From CAZWCX01 sp964632945 (GTDB taxonomy: Bacteria; Planctomycetota; MHYJ01; WSZJ01; CAZWCX01), in NCBI GenBank assembly GCA_964632945.1, contig CAZWCX010000026.1:3732-67731 (forward strand): a stretch of 64,000 nt of DNA, given 5' to 3'. The position numbers and the translations under genes are program-made. Below are positions 42,101 through 49,674 of this stretch, piece by piece; the first letter of the stretch is position 1, and each line of letters opens with the position of its first letter. The notes under the pieces are model-generated. The model did no database searches, was not told where the DNA came from, and saw nothing but the letters and a program-made list of their open reading frames with translations.

Positions 42101-42934
42101 CAGAATCACACCGAGCGCCCAGACGTCCACCGGCGGCCCGGCGTCGACCGCCGTCCCGGCCGCCATTTCCGGGCTCATGTACGCGGGGGTGCCAAGCAAC
42201 TGGCCGACCCGGGTCCGGCGTGGCCCTTCGCCCGACTCCTCCTCCATTTTCCGCAGCTCGCACGCGAGCCCGAAGTCGGTGACGTACGCGCGTTCCTCCG
42301 CGTCGATCAGGATGTTGGCCGGCTTGAGGTCCCGGTGGACGATCCCCTGCCGATGCGCATGACCCACGGCTTCCGCCACGTCCGCGAGGATCCGAATGCG
42401 TCGTCTCAAGCGTTCCGCTGCGGTCCCGACTCCCGCCGGACCGCTGCCCGAGGCGACCAGCCAGCGCGCATACGTGGTCCCCTCGACGAAATCCATCGTG
42501 AGATACGGACGCTCCCCCTCCATTCCGATGTCGTGGACCGAGACAACGTGCGGGTGACGCAGCCGGGCGACGACCTGCGCCTCCCGTCGGAAACGCTCCC
42601 GCACGTCGGGGTCGGCGCAGAGGTAGCTGCGGATTTCCTTGAGGGCCACGGTCCGCTCGAGCTGCGAATCCCAGGCTTTCCAGACCGTCCCCATTCCCCC
42701 GGCGCCGAGCACCTCCCGGCGAATGTACCGTCCCGCGGGGGACGACACGGGACGGGCCGCGGGTCCCGGTGGCCGGGACCCCGAATAAAGGACCGTCGGC
42801 TGCACGCCTCCGGTGGGACCGCCCGCGCCTTCGGGGCCCTGAAGTCGCGTCCCCGCGCACCGCGGACACGGATCCCCGGACGAGTCCGAACGCTCCTCCC
42901 GGGGGGCCCCGCAAACGGGGCATCGGTCGTCCAC
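39107..42934 (-). CDS. Membrane-bound Ser/Thr protein kinase with zinc ribbon and TPR domain
   Basis: 1275-residue Hanks-type kinase. An N-terminal zinc ribbon (C5-x2-C8, C23-x2-C26) is followed by the kinase domain at 70-345: GAGGMGTVWKAW P-loop, K99 in VALKEI, D202 in HRDLKPANIL, D220-F-G, and GTPAYMSPEMAAG. One membrane helix (AAGLLALAILVAWAGV, about residues 378-393) separates it from roughly 850 residues of helical TPR-like repeats (AWRGWVRLVLGEDKRAAEDF; ALADYDRALAVDPGMPHAYEN), presumably outside the membrane. GTG at 42934 has GAGGAGG 5 nt upstream; GTG at 42961 is an alternative. It lies 34 bp behind the neuA-like gene. Confidence 0.9.
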   Translation of the reverse strand: MDDRCPVCGAPREERSDSSGDPCPRCAGTRLQGPEGAGGPTGGVQPTVLYSGSRPPGPAARPVSSPAGRYIRREVLGAGGMGTVWKAWDSQLERTVALKEIRSYLCADPDVRERFRREAQVVARLRHPHVVSVHDIGMEGERPYLTMDFVEGTTYARWLVASGSGPAGVGTAAERLRRRIRILADVAEAVGHAHRQGIVHRDLKPANILIDAEERAYVTDFGLACELRKMEEESGEGPRRTRVGQLLGTPAYMSPEMAAGTAVDAGPPVDVWALGVILYEILAGVLPFQGETTVSWIAAVLEAEIVPPSRWAPETPPALEAICLRALERDLARRTPDAGALAEDLRRWLRGEPVTAAVGERGDGLWNAFRRRPRTLRTAAAGLLALAILVAWAGVESAVRARQRDAALAEVAGRAMLFWHEIWTREVPEEVQNSLARQPLGTLDRMIEDDPAFGPALAWRGWVRLVLGEDKRAAEDFDRACRVSPDHAIVWCLRGAARLEWYGRLRSLPLPERWVTDVVFHPAPPETETQAELREQGLEDLRRMETAPIPGGLPGEEFVRVARAEALLLAGGGEAYEEVLRRVEGLDTPKAHKVSGVALYYLGRFDEAIDAFDRTLREWPEDPYSRAYRAEATLASALGKSARGVDARESLMRAIGDFEAVLRMRRGDLSLRNDLAWTRIMLGGEEERRGGDPRSAFRRAIEDLDAVLEADPGHVLGRYRRGMAWMSLALADSVRGMDPEPGFASAEADFREALLREPLLAGARNCRGRILVRRAEMAAMRGDDPEPGMAAAMAELDEGIRGAPGEPGHWAGRGVAWSALGEIRADRGREAEACFERALADYSEALAREPGTATYLHDRGLAHTRQGVARIVLGRDPGDAFVLALADYDRALAVDPGMPHAYENRGTLHRFLAAEAEERGEDPMPHFERGLRDLNESLRRQPDEWSAYLSRGGLRTRWGDAEAVRRIDARATYRAAMADLDRAVAGAGTDSRPHLQRGLTGYALAAEELRHGGDPGALMLGALADVEEAVRRSPRDPRALMSRARLEVGMSRLEEVRGGGDPSARRARAELDLRAAIEVGYAPAWFDLAAHLLLVGRFAEAADAFDSGAAAVPSRAEWARAEANDARWRAEVRGSGYYTAWGEGHEAIRGGDYAGARERYLAGLAELFASLDRLPEPERRLRMSRPWLRTILSEVHYNLACVEAVASTGRSTPEAQGTPLAPGLAESHRQGALAALERAVEFGFDDAGFLRADEDLAPLRGLAAFEELARRLERR

Positions 42935-42968
42935 CCTGTCCTCCTCGGAACCGCGCCCCACGCTCGGC

Positions 42969-43736
42969 CTACCCGCCGCGGCCGCCCGCCGCGCTGGATC
43001 CGCCCCGGCGCTCCGCCAACAGAGCCCGGGCCACCTCGAAGTCGATGCGATCGTCGATCTCCACCGCGTCTCCCGGCGCGTGGACGACGGCGCGCAGGTC
43101 CCTCCCGAACGCGCCGTAGAGCCCCCCGTGCGCGGGGAGGCCGAGCAACCGCCGCGCCCGCACGGCGATCACCGCGCCGTCATGCAGATAGAAGGGATCG
43201 AGGCCCTGGCGGCCGGCGGAAACCGGGCCGCGCGGGACGCGCACGCGGTTTCCGCGCATCCGCAGCATCCATGCAGGGTTGAACTTCCCCGTGGGGGCGA
43301 CCGTGAGCACCGCGTCCGCGCCCGTTCGATCGAGGAGCCGAACGCACCGGTCGATGCATCCGTCCGGACGGATCGGCACGTTCGCCGCCAGCAGGACGAC
43401 GACTTCGGGCCGGATTCCACGCGCGGAGTCGAGTCGGCCCAGGACTTGTCGCAGCGCATCCACGACCGAGGAGCGGGAGGTCGCGAGCCGCGCCGGGCGC
43501 GGGACCACCTCGCAACCCACCGCGCGTGCCGCGCGCGCAATCGCCGCATCGTCGGTGGAGACCACGGTCAAGTCGATCGTCCGCGCCTGGCCGGCGTGCC
43601 GGATCGTGTGCGCGATCACGGGGAGACCGGCCAGGGGAAGGATGTTCTTCCGCGGCAGGCCGCGGCTGCCTCCGCGTGCGGGAATGACCGCGAGAACCCG
43701 CACCGGGCCGACCCTGGGCTTCCTGCTCTGCACCAT
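42969..43736 (-). CDS. neuA: Acylneuraminate cytidylyltransferase-like CMP-sugar synthetase
   Basis: 255-residue cytidylyltransferase that activates a nonulosonic acid as its CMP form. The N-terminal VLAVIPARGGSRGLPRKNIL (residues 14-33) is the CTP-binding signature, followed by PVIAHTIRHA, VVSTDD and LLAANVPIRPDGCIDR. The ATG at 43736 has GGAG 5 nt upstream; the ATG at 43760 is an alternative. With the NeuB-, NeuC- and NeuD-like genes 3.6-6.6 kb away it completes a sugar-activation set; whether the sugar is sialic, legionaminic or another acid is not readable. It precedes the giant kinase gene on the same strand. Confidence 0.85.
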   Translation of the reverse strand: MVQSRKPRVGPVRVLAVIPARGGSRGLPRKNILPLAGLPVIAHTIRHAGQARTIDLTVVSTDDAAIARAARAVGCEVVPRPARLATSRSSVVDALRQVLGRLDSARGIRPEVVVLLAANVPIRPDGCIDRCVRLLDRTGADAVLTVAPTGKFNPAWMLRMRGNRVRVPRGPVSAGRQGLDPFYLHDGAVIAVRARRLLGLPAHGGLYGAFGRDLRAVVHAPGDAVEIDDRIDFEVARALLAERRGGSSAAGGRGG

Positions 43737-43784
43737 TGCGCTCCGATTTTGGTTCCCCATCGCCACCGGGGTGCCTAGGATGGC

Positions 43785-43813
43785 AGCGTACCGAATCCGC
43801 CCGGGAAGTCCAA
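43785..43813 (-). promoter_or_regulatory. Sigma-70-type promoter of the neuA-like gene
   Basis: Minus strand TTGGAC, 17 bp, TACGCT, about 49 bp before the ATG at 43736. Confidence 0.5.
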
Positions 43814-43890
43814 GATTGCCGCGCGACGGCGGGGGCGGACGACGACGCCCGCGCAGGGTCGAACCAGGACGCAAGCGCAGCGACGGACCG

Positions 43891-45462
43891 ATGGACCTTC
43901 GAGAGACCGACCCGGCGCCCCCGCCCGGGGTGACCCTCACGCGCACGGCCTTCGTGCTCCTGGTGGCCGCCATTCTGCTGCGCTTCGCCTTCCTCGATCG
44001 CCACGACCTGTGGGTGGACGAGGCCCTCTCCGTCGAGGAGGCCCTTGCGCCGAGCGTCATCGACATCGTCCGAGTCAATCCATCGGAACTCCCGCTCTAC
44101 CCCTGGATCCTGTCGGCGTGGATCCGGGTCGACATGTCCCTCCCCTGGTTGCGTTCCCTCTCCGCTTGTTTCGGCGCCCTGGCGCTTCTGCTGCTCCGTC
44201 GCAGCGTGCGCCGGCACTTTTCCGAAGACCTTTCGATCCGCGTGCTGTTGTTTGCGGGGTTCTCCGCGTTCGCCATCTACTACTCGCAGGAGGTGCGCAA
44301 CTTCGCCCTGTTCCTGCTGCTCGCATGCGTGGCGATCGACGCGGTCTGGGATCTCGCTGCCGCGCGCGGGCCGGCGACGGGCGCGGCCGCCCGATACGTC
44401 GCGGCGGGCGTCGCCATGCTCTACAACCATGTCTTTGCGTTTCCGTTCCTCGGGGCGTCGTTCCTGGGCGGACTCTGCTACCCGGCGATCCGCGCCCGGC
44501 TTGGCGGCTGGGTGCTCCTGCACGCGACCGCCGTGGCCTGTTTCCTGCCCTGGGTTCCCGCGTTCCTCGAGTCGACTCTGGCTGCGCCCGAGATCGACCC
44601 GATCGGCAGGCACGTGGACTGGCTGCGGGACGCCGCCGCGCCGTTCGTCGTCTTTTCGCTGGGCAAGACCCTCATTCCCCACCCCGGTACCCCCACGTTC
44701 CTGCTCGACGCGTTCCTGTTCGGCTCGGGGCTTCTCGGCGCAGCGGTCCTCGGGGTAGCCGGCGTCCGTCGGATCCTGCACATGGGTCGCGCCCCCGACC
44801 TTGCGTATGGCGCGATCGTGCTGCTCCTGCCGTTGATCTTCGGCATCCTGGCGACGCGCTGCGGGCTTCGCATCTACAACTTCGCGCGCGTCAAATATCT
44901 GATCTTCGCGTGGCCGTTCCTTCCGCTCGCCTTCTCGCTCGGGTGGGCCGAACTCGAGGAACGCCTCTCCCCCCGCGTGACGCGCGCCGCGGTCGCGGCC
45001 CTCCTCGCCGCCAACGCCCTTGCGCTCGGACACTACTTCGTCGATGACGACTACCTGCGGGCGCCGCGCTACCGGCAGGCCCTGTCCGATCTCGCCCGCA
45101 TCGCCGGACCCGACGAGCCCGTGGCCTGTCACGGCACCTGGATCTTCCAGCCCGTTCAGATGACGCAACGGATCCTGGGGCAGGGACGCTCCCCCGTCTA
45201 CCTGATCGAGAATCCCGTCCCGCTGCTCTTCCGCGACGGGAGGACCCCGGTCTGGGACCGCGCGGTCGCCCGACCCGCCGACCTTCCGCTGCCCGCCGGA
45301 GGATCCGCATGGCGCGCGGCGTACGTCGAATGGCGGGCGCGCGGATTGCGCGATCGACCCGCCTTTGCCGACAAGGAGGCCGGTTGGGAATCCGAAGGGT
45401 TCGTCCAGGAAGACGGCGTCCGCGCCCTGGGGATCCGGATCGATCGGATGAGGCGGCGTTGA
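43891..45462 (+). CDS. Glycosyltransferase family 39/PMT-like integral membrane protein
   Basis: 523-residue polytopic membrane protein with about eleven hydrophobic helices. The first loop after TM1 carries DRHDLWVDEALSVEEAL, corresponding to the acidic DE motif of GT-C glycosyltransferases (GT39 and related), and YYSQEVRNFALFLLLAC is typical of the family. These enzymes move sugars from polyprenyl phosphate to glycans, lipids or proteins on the outer face of the membrane. The ATG at 43891 precedes TM1 by about 18 residues; the ribosome site is weak. It converges on the GT2 gene, which could supply the polyprenyl-phosphate sugar donor. Confidence 0.85.
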   Translation: MDLRETDPAPPPGVTLTRTAFVLLVAAILLRFAFLDRHDLWVDEALSVEEALAPSVIDIVRVNPSELPLYPWILSAWIRVDMSLPWLRSLSACFGALALLLLRRSVRRHFSEDLSIRVLLFAGFSAFAIYYSQEVRNFALFLLLACVAIDAVWDLAAARGPATGAAARYVAAGVAMLYNHVFAFPFLGASFLGGLCYPAIRARLGGWVLLHATAVACFLPWVPAFLESTLAAPEIDPIGRHVDWLRDAAAPFVVFSLGKTLIPHPGTPTFLLDAFLFGSGLLGAAVLGVAGVRRILHMGRAPDLAYGAIVLLLPLIFGILATRCGLRIYNFARVKYLIFAWPFLPLAFSLGWAELEERLSPRVTRAAVAALLAANALALGHYFVDDDYLRAPRYRQALSDLARIAGPDEPVACHGTWIFQPVQMTQRILGQGRSPVYLIENPVPLLFRDGRTPVWDRAVARPADLPLPAGGSAWRAAYVEWRARGLRDRPAFADKEAGWESEGFVQEDGVRALGIRIDRMRRR

Positions 45463-45501
45463 CGGGGCGACCCGGCGCGGCCGGCCCCGGGGATCGCGCG
45501 G

Positions 45502-46470
45502 TCACCGCTCGGCGGGGAAGTTCACCTTCCGAGCCACCACGAAAAGCGGGCGAGCGCGGACCTGGTCGTAGATGCGCAGGACATATTCGCCCAGGATCGC
45601 GATCCCGAGGGCGTTCAGAGCGCCGAAGAAACAGGCCGTCATGACGATGGAGGTCCAGCCCGGAATCGCCAACCCGGTGAACAGCCGGTGGTACAGGGTG
45701 AAACAGGCCAGGAAGGCGAACGAGATCATCGACAGGAACGCGATCGAGTAGAAGATGTGGAGCGGGGTCGAGGAGAACGAGAAGATCGCCGCCTTGGCAA
45801 GCCGCCAGAGGCCGCGGAAGCTCACGCGGGGGTGGTCGTCATAGCGGGCGCCGCGTTCGATTTCGATCCCCGCCTGACGGAAGCCGACCCAGCGCCTCAG
45901 ACCGGGATAGTACCGATCCCGGTCCGCCATCGCGGCAACTTCGCGCGCGACGCGGGCATCGACCAGGCCGAAGGCCCCCGCATCGAGCGGGATCGGAGGA
46001 TCGGAAATCCGCCCGAGAATCCGGTAGAAGGCGGCGAACAGGGCCCGCTTGACGGCGCCTTCCTTCCGATTCACCCGGACTGCGTAGACGACATCGTATC
46101 CCTCCCGCCACTTCTCGAGGAACCGCGACACCGCATCCGGATCGTCTTGGAGATCCGCATCCATCAGGATCGTCGCATCGCCTTCCGCGTGGACGAGTCC
46201 GGCCTGGATCGCGGACTGGTGGCCGAAGTTCCGCGAGAGGTGCAGGACCCGCAGGCGCGGCTCGCGGGCGGCGAGTTCATCCAGCATCGATCCGCTTCCG
46301 TCCGTGGATCCGTCGTCGACGAACAGGATCACCGGAATCGCGCCGGCCCCTTCCACGGCGCGGATCACCCGATCCGCCAGGACCGCAAGGACCTCCTTCT
46401 CGTTGAAGACCGGAAGGATGACCGTGACGCGGGGCTCCGCGATCGGTCGCCGGGTCGGTTCCGTGCTCAA
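45502..46470 (-). CDS. Polyprenyl-phosphate glycosyltransferase (GT2, DPM1/GtrB-like)
   Basis: 322-residue membrane-bound GT2. The GT-A domain has VTVILPVFNEKEVL (residues 15-28), VDDGSTDGS, LSRNFGHQSAIQAGL and metal-binding DADLQDDP; two C-terminal membrane helices (FYSIAFLSMISFAFLACFT and MTACFFGALNALGIAILGEY) anchor it. Such enzymes transfer a sugar from its nucleotide to undecaprenyl phosphate. The start must be TTG at 46470: no ATG or GTG is in frame upstream near it, GGGAG lies 10 nt before, and the TTG overlaps the methyltransferase stop (TTGA). Operon with the methyltransferase. Confidence 0.88.
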   Translation of the reverse strand: MSTEPTRRPIAEPRVTVILPVFNEKEVLAVLADRVIRAVEGAGAIPVILFVDDGSTDGSGSMLDELAAREPRLRVLHLSRNFGHQSAIQAGLVHAEGDATILMDADLQDDPDAVSRFLEKWREGYDVVYAVRVNRKEGAVKRALFAAFYRILGRISDPPIPLDAGAFGLVDARVAREVAAMADRDRYYPGLRRWVGFRQAGIEIERGARYDDHPRVSFRGLWRLAKAAIFSFSSTPLHIFYSIAFLSMISFAFLACFTLYHRLFTGLAIPGWTSIVMTACFFGALNALGIAILGEYVLRIYDQVRARPLFVVARKVNFPAER

Positions 46471-47192
46471 GGCATCATCACTCCCACGAGGGACAGGCCG
46501 ACGGGTACGGGGCGTCGGCGCATCCACAGACGCTCGATCCGGCCGCAGGTGATCAGCAGAGAATTGACGATCCGAGAGACGGGCGGAAACTCCGAGGAAC
46601 GCGCGTGCGACCGCCACTTCTCGACGAGACGGACCAGGATGGCCGCCGGAAGGGTGAAGGCGTTCCAGTACGACCACCAGACCGTGCGCAACCCCGCCGC
46701 TCGCCCGTGGTCCCGGAGCAGGGCCGGCGTGTACCGACGGCGGTGCCCCAGCATCCGGTCCCACGGTCCGATGAGGAAGGGCAGCGCGGGGACGGTCGCC
46801 ACGACCACCCCTCCCCCGGCCAGGGCGACGCAAGCGTGCCGGAGGGCGGTCACGGGGTCGTCGAGATGCTCGAGAACGTCCAGAAGGATCACCGCGCGCG
46901 CACTGCCCGGTTCGACCGGCCAGGGGGCCTGCAGGTCGTGAACGCGGACCTCCTCGAGGCCGCGGTCCCGGCAATGATGAACCGCTGCGGGCAGATCGTC
47001 GAATCCGATCACCCGGTATCCGAGGCCGCGAAACGCCTCCAGATTGGCGCCTCCGCCGATGCCGCCTTCCACGAGCGTGCCGGGCGGCGGGGCGTGACGG
47101 ACGAGGATCTCCGTCACGAGCGCACGCTTGGCGACGTGCCACCAATAGCCGCGCTCGATGGAGATCAGTTCTTCCAGGTGGTCCGGGTCCAT
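46467..47192 (-). CDS. Class I SAM-dependent methyltransferase
   Basis: 241-residue methyltransferase. The SAM-binding strand reads LVEGGIGGGANLEAF (residues about 39-53), followed by VIGFDD and AVILLDVLEHLDDP. The N-terminal HLEELISIERGYWWHVAKRA is typical of methyltransferases found next to polyprenyl-phosphate glycosyltransferases, so it may modify a glycan or lipid-linked sugar. It is coupled to the GT2 gene by a 3-bp overlap. No Shine-Dalgarno sequence precedes the ATG, and the -10 box lies only 9 bp upstream, so the mRNA may be leaderless. Confidence 0.82.
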   Translation of the reverse strand: MDPDHLEELISIERGYWWHVAKRALVTEILVRHAPPPGTLVEGGIGGGANLEAFRGLGYRVIGFDDLPAAVHHCRDRGLEEVRVHDLQAPWPVEPGSARAVILLDVLEHLDDPVTALRHACVALAGGGVVVATVPALPFLIGPWDRMLGHRRRYTPALLRDHGRAAGLRTVWWSYWNAFTLPAAILVRLVEKWRSHARSSEFPPVSRIVNSLLITCGRIERLWMRRRPVPVGLSLVGVMMP

Positions 47193-47200
47193 GCGCGCAG

Positions 47201-47229
47201 ACCATATCACCGCGCCCCGGGATCCGCAA
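47201..47229 (-). promoter_or_regulatory. Sigma-70-type promoter of the methyltransferase/GT2 pair
   Basis: Minus strand TTGCGG, 17 bp, TATGGT. With a normal start-site distance, transcription begins at about 47194, 0-3 nt from the ATG at 47192. Confidence 0.5.
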
Positions 47230-47274
47230 GCGGATGTGGCCGGGACGGGCAGCACGGCAAGGCCCGCAGGATGG

Positions 47275-47303
47275 TTGCAGGGCGGCGCGTCCCGCCATAG
47301 AAT
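47275..47303 (+). promoter_or_regulatory. Sigma-70-type promoter of the neuB-like operon
   Basis: TTGCAG, 17 bp, TAGAAT; transcript start near 47310, followed by AAGGAGGT at 47321-47328. Divergent from the methyltransferase promoter. Confidence 0.62.
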
Positions 47304-47334
47304 GCCGGGGTCGTGAGGAGAAGGAGGTCCCGCC

Positions 47335-48387
47335 ATCCGCCCCGCCCTGCCGTTCGGCTCGCGCCGCATCGGACCCGACGAGCCCCTGTACGTGATCGCG
47401 GAGGCCGGCGTCAACCATGACGGCGACGAGGCGAAGGCCCGGCGGTTGATTCGCGCCGCCCGCGCGTCCGGTGCGGACGCGGTCAAGTTCCAGGTCTTCG
47501 ACCCCGACCTCCTGGTGACCCGCGCCGCCCCCACGGCCGCCTATCAGAAGCGCCACACGGGAGTGGGCCGGCAACGCGACATGCTCGAGCGCCTCGCGCT
47601 CGGTCGCGATGCCTTTCGCCGCCTGGCCGCGGAGGCGCGACGCGCGCGCATCGACTTCCTCGCCACCCCGTTCGATCCGGACGCCCTCGACTTCATCGCC
47701 GGCCTGGGCGTCCCGGCGATGAAGATCGGCTCGGGCGACCTCACCAACCGCTTCCTGCTCGAACGGGCCGCACGTTCCGGGCTTCCGATCCTGCTCTCGA
47801 CCGGCATGGCCACCCTCGAGGAGATCGCGATGGCCCGCCGCGTTCTGCGCCGAACGGGGACGCGCCATCTCTGCCTGATGCACTGCGTATCGCTCTATCC
47901 CACTCCGCTGGAACGGGCCAACGTGCGGGGGGTGCAAACGCTGGAGAGGCGCTTCGGCCCCCCCGTCGGATACTCCGATCACACCGCCACCTCGGCAGCC
48001 GGCATCGGCGCGGTAGCCCTCGGCGCGTGCGTGATCGAAAAACACCTCACCCTGAATCGCCGCGACCCGGGCCCCGACCACGCGGCCTCTTTCGAGCCGG
48101 GTCCCTTCCGCGACTGGGTGGGCATGCTCCGGGAGATGCAGCGGGCCCTCGGCGACGGCCGTCGCGTCCCCTCCGCGGAAGAGCGCGCCGTCGCCCGCGC
48201 CGCCCGACGAAGCCTCGTGCTGCGCCGGGACGTCCCGGTCGGCACGACCATCCGACGCACGGACCTGATCGCCCTCCGCCCGTCCGGCGGAGTCTCTCCG
48301 CTCGACCTGGGCCGCGTGATCGGGCGCCGAACCCGTCGCAGCCTGCCCGCCGGAACCGTCCTGCGCTGGTCCCATCTCGTGGAGTGA
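47335..48387 (+). CDS. neuB: N-acylneuraminate-9-phosphate synthase-like (NeuB/SpsE family), apparent ATC start
   Basis: 350-residue nonulosonic acid synthase, condensing PEP with an N-acyl hexosamine. YVIAEAGVNHDGDEAKA, DAVKFQVFDPDLL, MKIGSGDLTN, LSTGMATLEEI, GYSDHTATSAAGIGAVALGA and EKHLTLNR are family motifs; the C-terminal SAF/antifreeze-like domain (RSLVLRRDVPVGTTIRRTDL) is complete. The usual N-terminus (RIGPDEPLYVIAEAG) is in frame upstream of the first GTG (47392). A perfect AAGGAGGT lies 6-7 nt before an in-frame ATC at 47335, with no ATG, GTG or TTG between an upstream TGA and 47392. I take ATC as the start; GTG 47392 would give 331 residues. First gene of neuB-neuC-neuD. Confidence 0.87.
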   Translation: MRPALPFGSRRIGPDEPLYVIAEAGVNHDGDEAKARRLIRAARASGADAVKFQVFDPDLLVTRAAPTAAYQKRHTGVGRQRDMLERLALGRDAFRRLAAEARRARIDFLATPFDPDALDFIAGLGVPAMKIGSGDLTNRFLLERAARSGLPILLSTGMATLEEIAMARRVLRRTGTRHLCLMHCVSLYPTPLERANVRGVQTLERRFGPPVGYSDHTATSAAGIGAVALGACVIEKHLTLNRRDPGPDHAASFEPGPFRDWVGMLREMQRALGDGRRVPSAEERAVARAARRSLVLRRDVPVGTTIRRTDLIALRPSGGVSPLDLGRVIGRRTRRSLPAGTVLRWSHLVE

Positions 48388-48394
48388 TTCCCCC

Positions 48395-49600
48395 ATGCCC
48401 AAGGCAACCGGCCGCACCTCGCGCAATCCCCGTCCCCCCCGCGCGCCCGAGCGACGCCGGATCTGCGTCGTGACCGGGAGTCGCGCGGACTTCGGCCTGC
48501 TCACCCCGGTCATGAACCGGATTCGCCAGACCCCGGGGTTGAGCCTGCAGGTCGTCGTGGCGGGAATGCACCTCGACTTTCTTCACGGCATGACCATCCG
48601 TGAGGTCGAGAAATACTTCTCCGTGGATGCGCGCGTCCCCATGGCCAATCGCGACGGCTCGGGGCGCGGCATGGCCGAGGCCCTGGGCAGCGGACTGCGC
48701 GCCATGGCGCGCGCCCTGGACGACCTCCAACCGCACGTCGTGGTCGTACTCGGCGACCGCGACGAGGCCCTCTGCGGCGCGCTGGCCGCGTCCCACATGG
48801 CGATTCCCATCGGCCATATCCATGGCGGCGACGTTTCGCACGCCGGCGTGGACGACGCGAACCGCCACGCGATCACCAAGCTCGCGCACCTTCATTTCGC
48901 CGCCACGCCGGGAGCGGCCCGGCGAATCGTGCGCATGGGTGAGAATCCGCGCCATGTCCATGTCGTCGGCTCGCCGTCCATCGACAACATCGCCACGACC
49001 CGATTCTACACACGACTGGAAGTATTCCGCCGACTCGGCATCCCCACGCACGAGGATGTCCTGGTCGTGATCCAGCACCCGATTTCCTACCGGCCGGAAG
49101 CCTCCGGCGCGGAAATGCGCGAACTCCTGGCCGCGGTTGCTTCCACCGGGGTCCCCGCGGTCCTGCTCTACCCGAACTCGGATCCCGGCGCCCGGGGCAT
49201 CATCGACGTCATTCGATCCGCGGCGCGGCCGCCGCAGTACCGGATCTTCAAGAGCCTGGAACGCGATTTCTTCCTCAGCCTGCTCTCGTTCGCCAAGGTG
49301 ATGGTGGGCAACTCCTCTTCCGGGATCATCGACGCCCCCTATTTCGGACTGCCCTGCGTCCAGGTCGGCGAACGTCAGTCCGGTCGCGAGCGCGCCGCCA
49401 ACGTCATCGATGTTCCGCCGGAGCGGAAGAAGATTCTCACCGCCATTCGCAAGGCCTGTTTCGACGTGCGATTCCGCCGCACCGCGGCTCGGTCAAAAAG
49501 TCCCTACGGAAACGGGACCGCCTCGGCGGCCATCGCCCGGATCCTGCGCGAGGCCGATCTCGGACCGGAACTCGTGCAGAAGCAGCTCCACTACGCCTGA
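48395..49600 (+). CDS. neuC: UDP-N-acetylglucosamine 2-epimerase (hydrolysing), NeuC family
   Basis: 401-residue epimerase that makes the N-acyl-mannosamine-type precursor for NeuB with release of UDP. CVVTGSRADFGLLTPVMNRI, LGDRDEALCGALAA, GHIHGGDVSHAGVDDANRHA, and the C-terminal VGNSSSGIIDAPYFGLPCVQ with GERQSGRERAANVI identify the NeuC branch rather than WecB. The first 20 residues are basic and poorly conserved. ATG at 48395, 7 bp after the neuB stop, so co-transcribed. Related enzymes act on UDP-diacetylbacillosamine in legionaminic acid synthesis, which remains possible here. Confidence 0.9.
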   Translation: MPKATGRTSRNPRPPRAPERRRICVVTGSRADFGLLTPVMNRIRQTPGLSLQVVVAGMHLDFLHGMTIREVEKYFSVDARVPMANRDGSGRGMAEALGSGLRAMARALDDLQPHVVVVLGDRDEALCGALAASHMAIPIGHIHGGDVSHAGVDDANRHAITKLAHLHFAATPGAARRIVRMGENPRHVHVVGSPSIDNIATTRFYTRLEVFRRLGIPTHEDVLVVIQHPISYRPEASGAEMRELLAAVASTGVPAVLLYPNSDPGARGIIDVIRSAARPPQYRIFKSLERDFFLSLLSFAKVMVGNSSSGIIDAPYFGLPCVQVGERQSGRERAANVIDVPPERKKILTAIRKACFDVRFRRTAARSKSPYGNGTASAAIARILREADLGPELVQKQLHYA

Positions 49601-49674
49601 TCCCCGTCCGGGGCCGTCCGCCGCGAACGGCGGACCCGGTGGCCGTACGTAGACCCTTCCCGCGGACCGAACCC

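Noticed and set aside
42935..42961. GTG at 42961 as start of the giant kinase
   Set aside because: The GTG at 42934 has GAGGAGG at the right distance, and that sequence would be inside the coding region if 42961 were used.
46471..48513. N-terminal extension of the GT2 gene over the methyltransferase and neuB region
   Set aside because: The open frame persists only because of high GC; GT2 family sequence begins 15 residues after the TTG at 46470.
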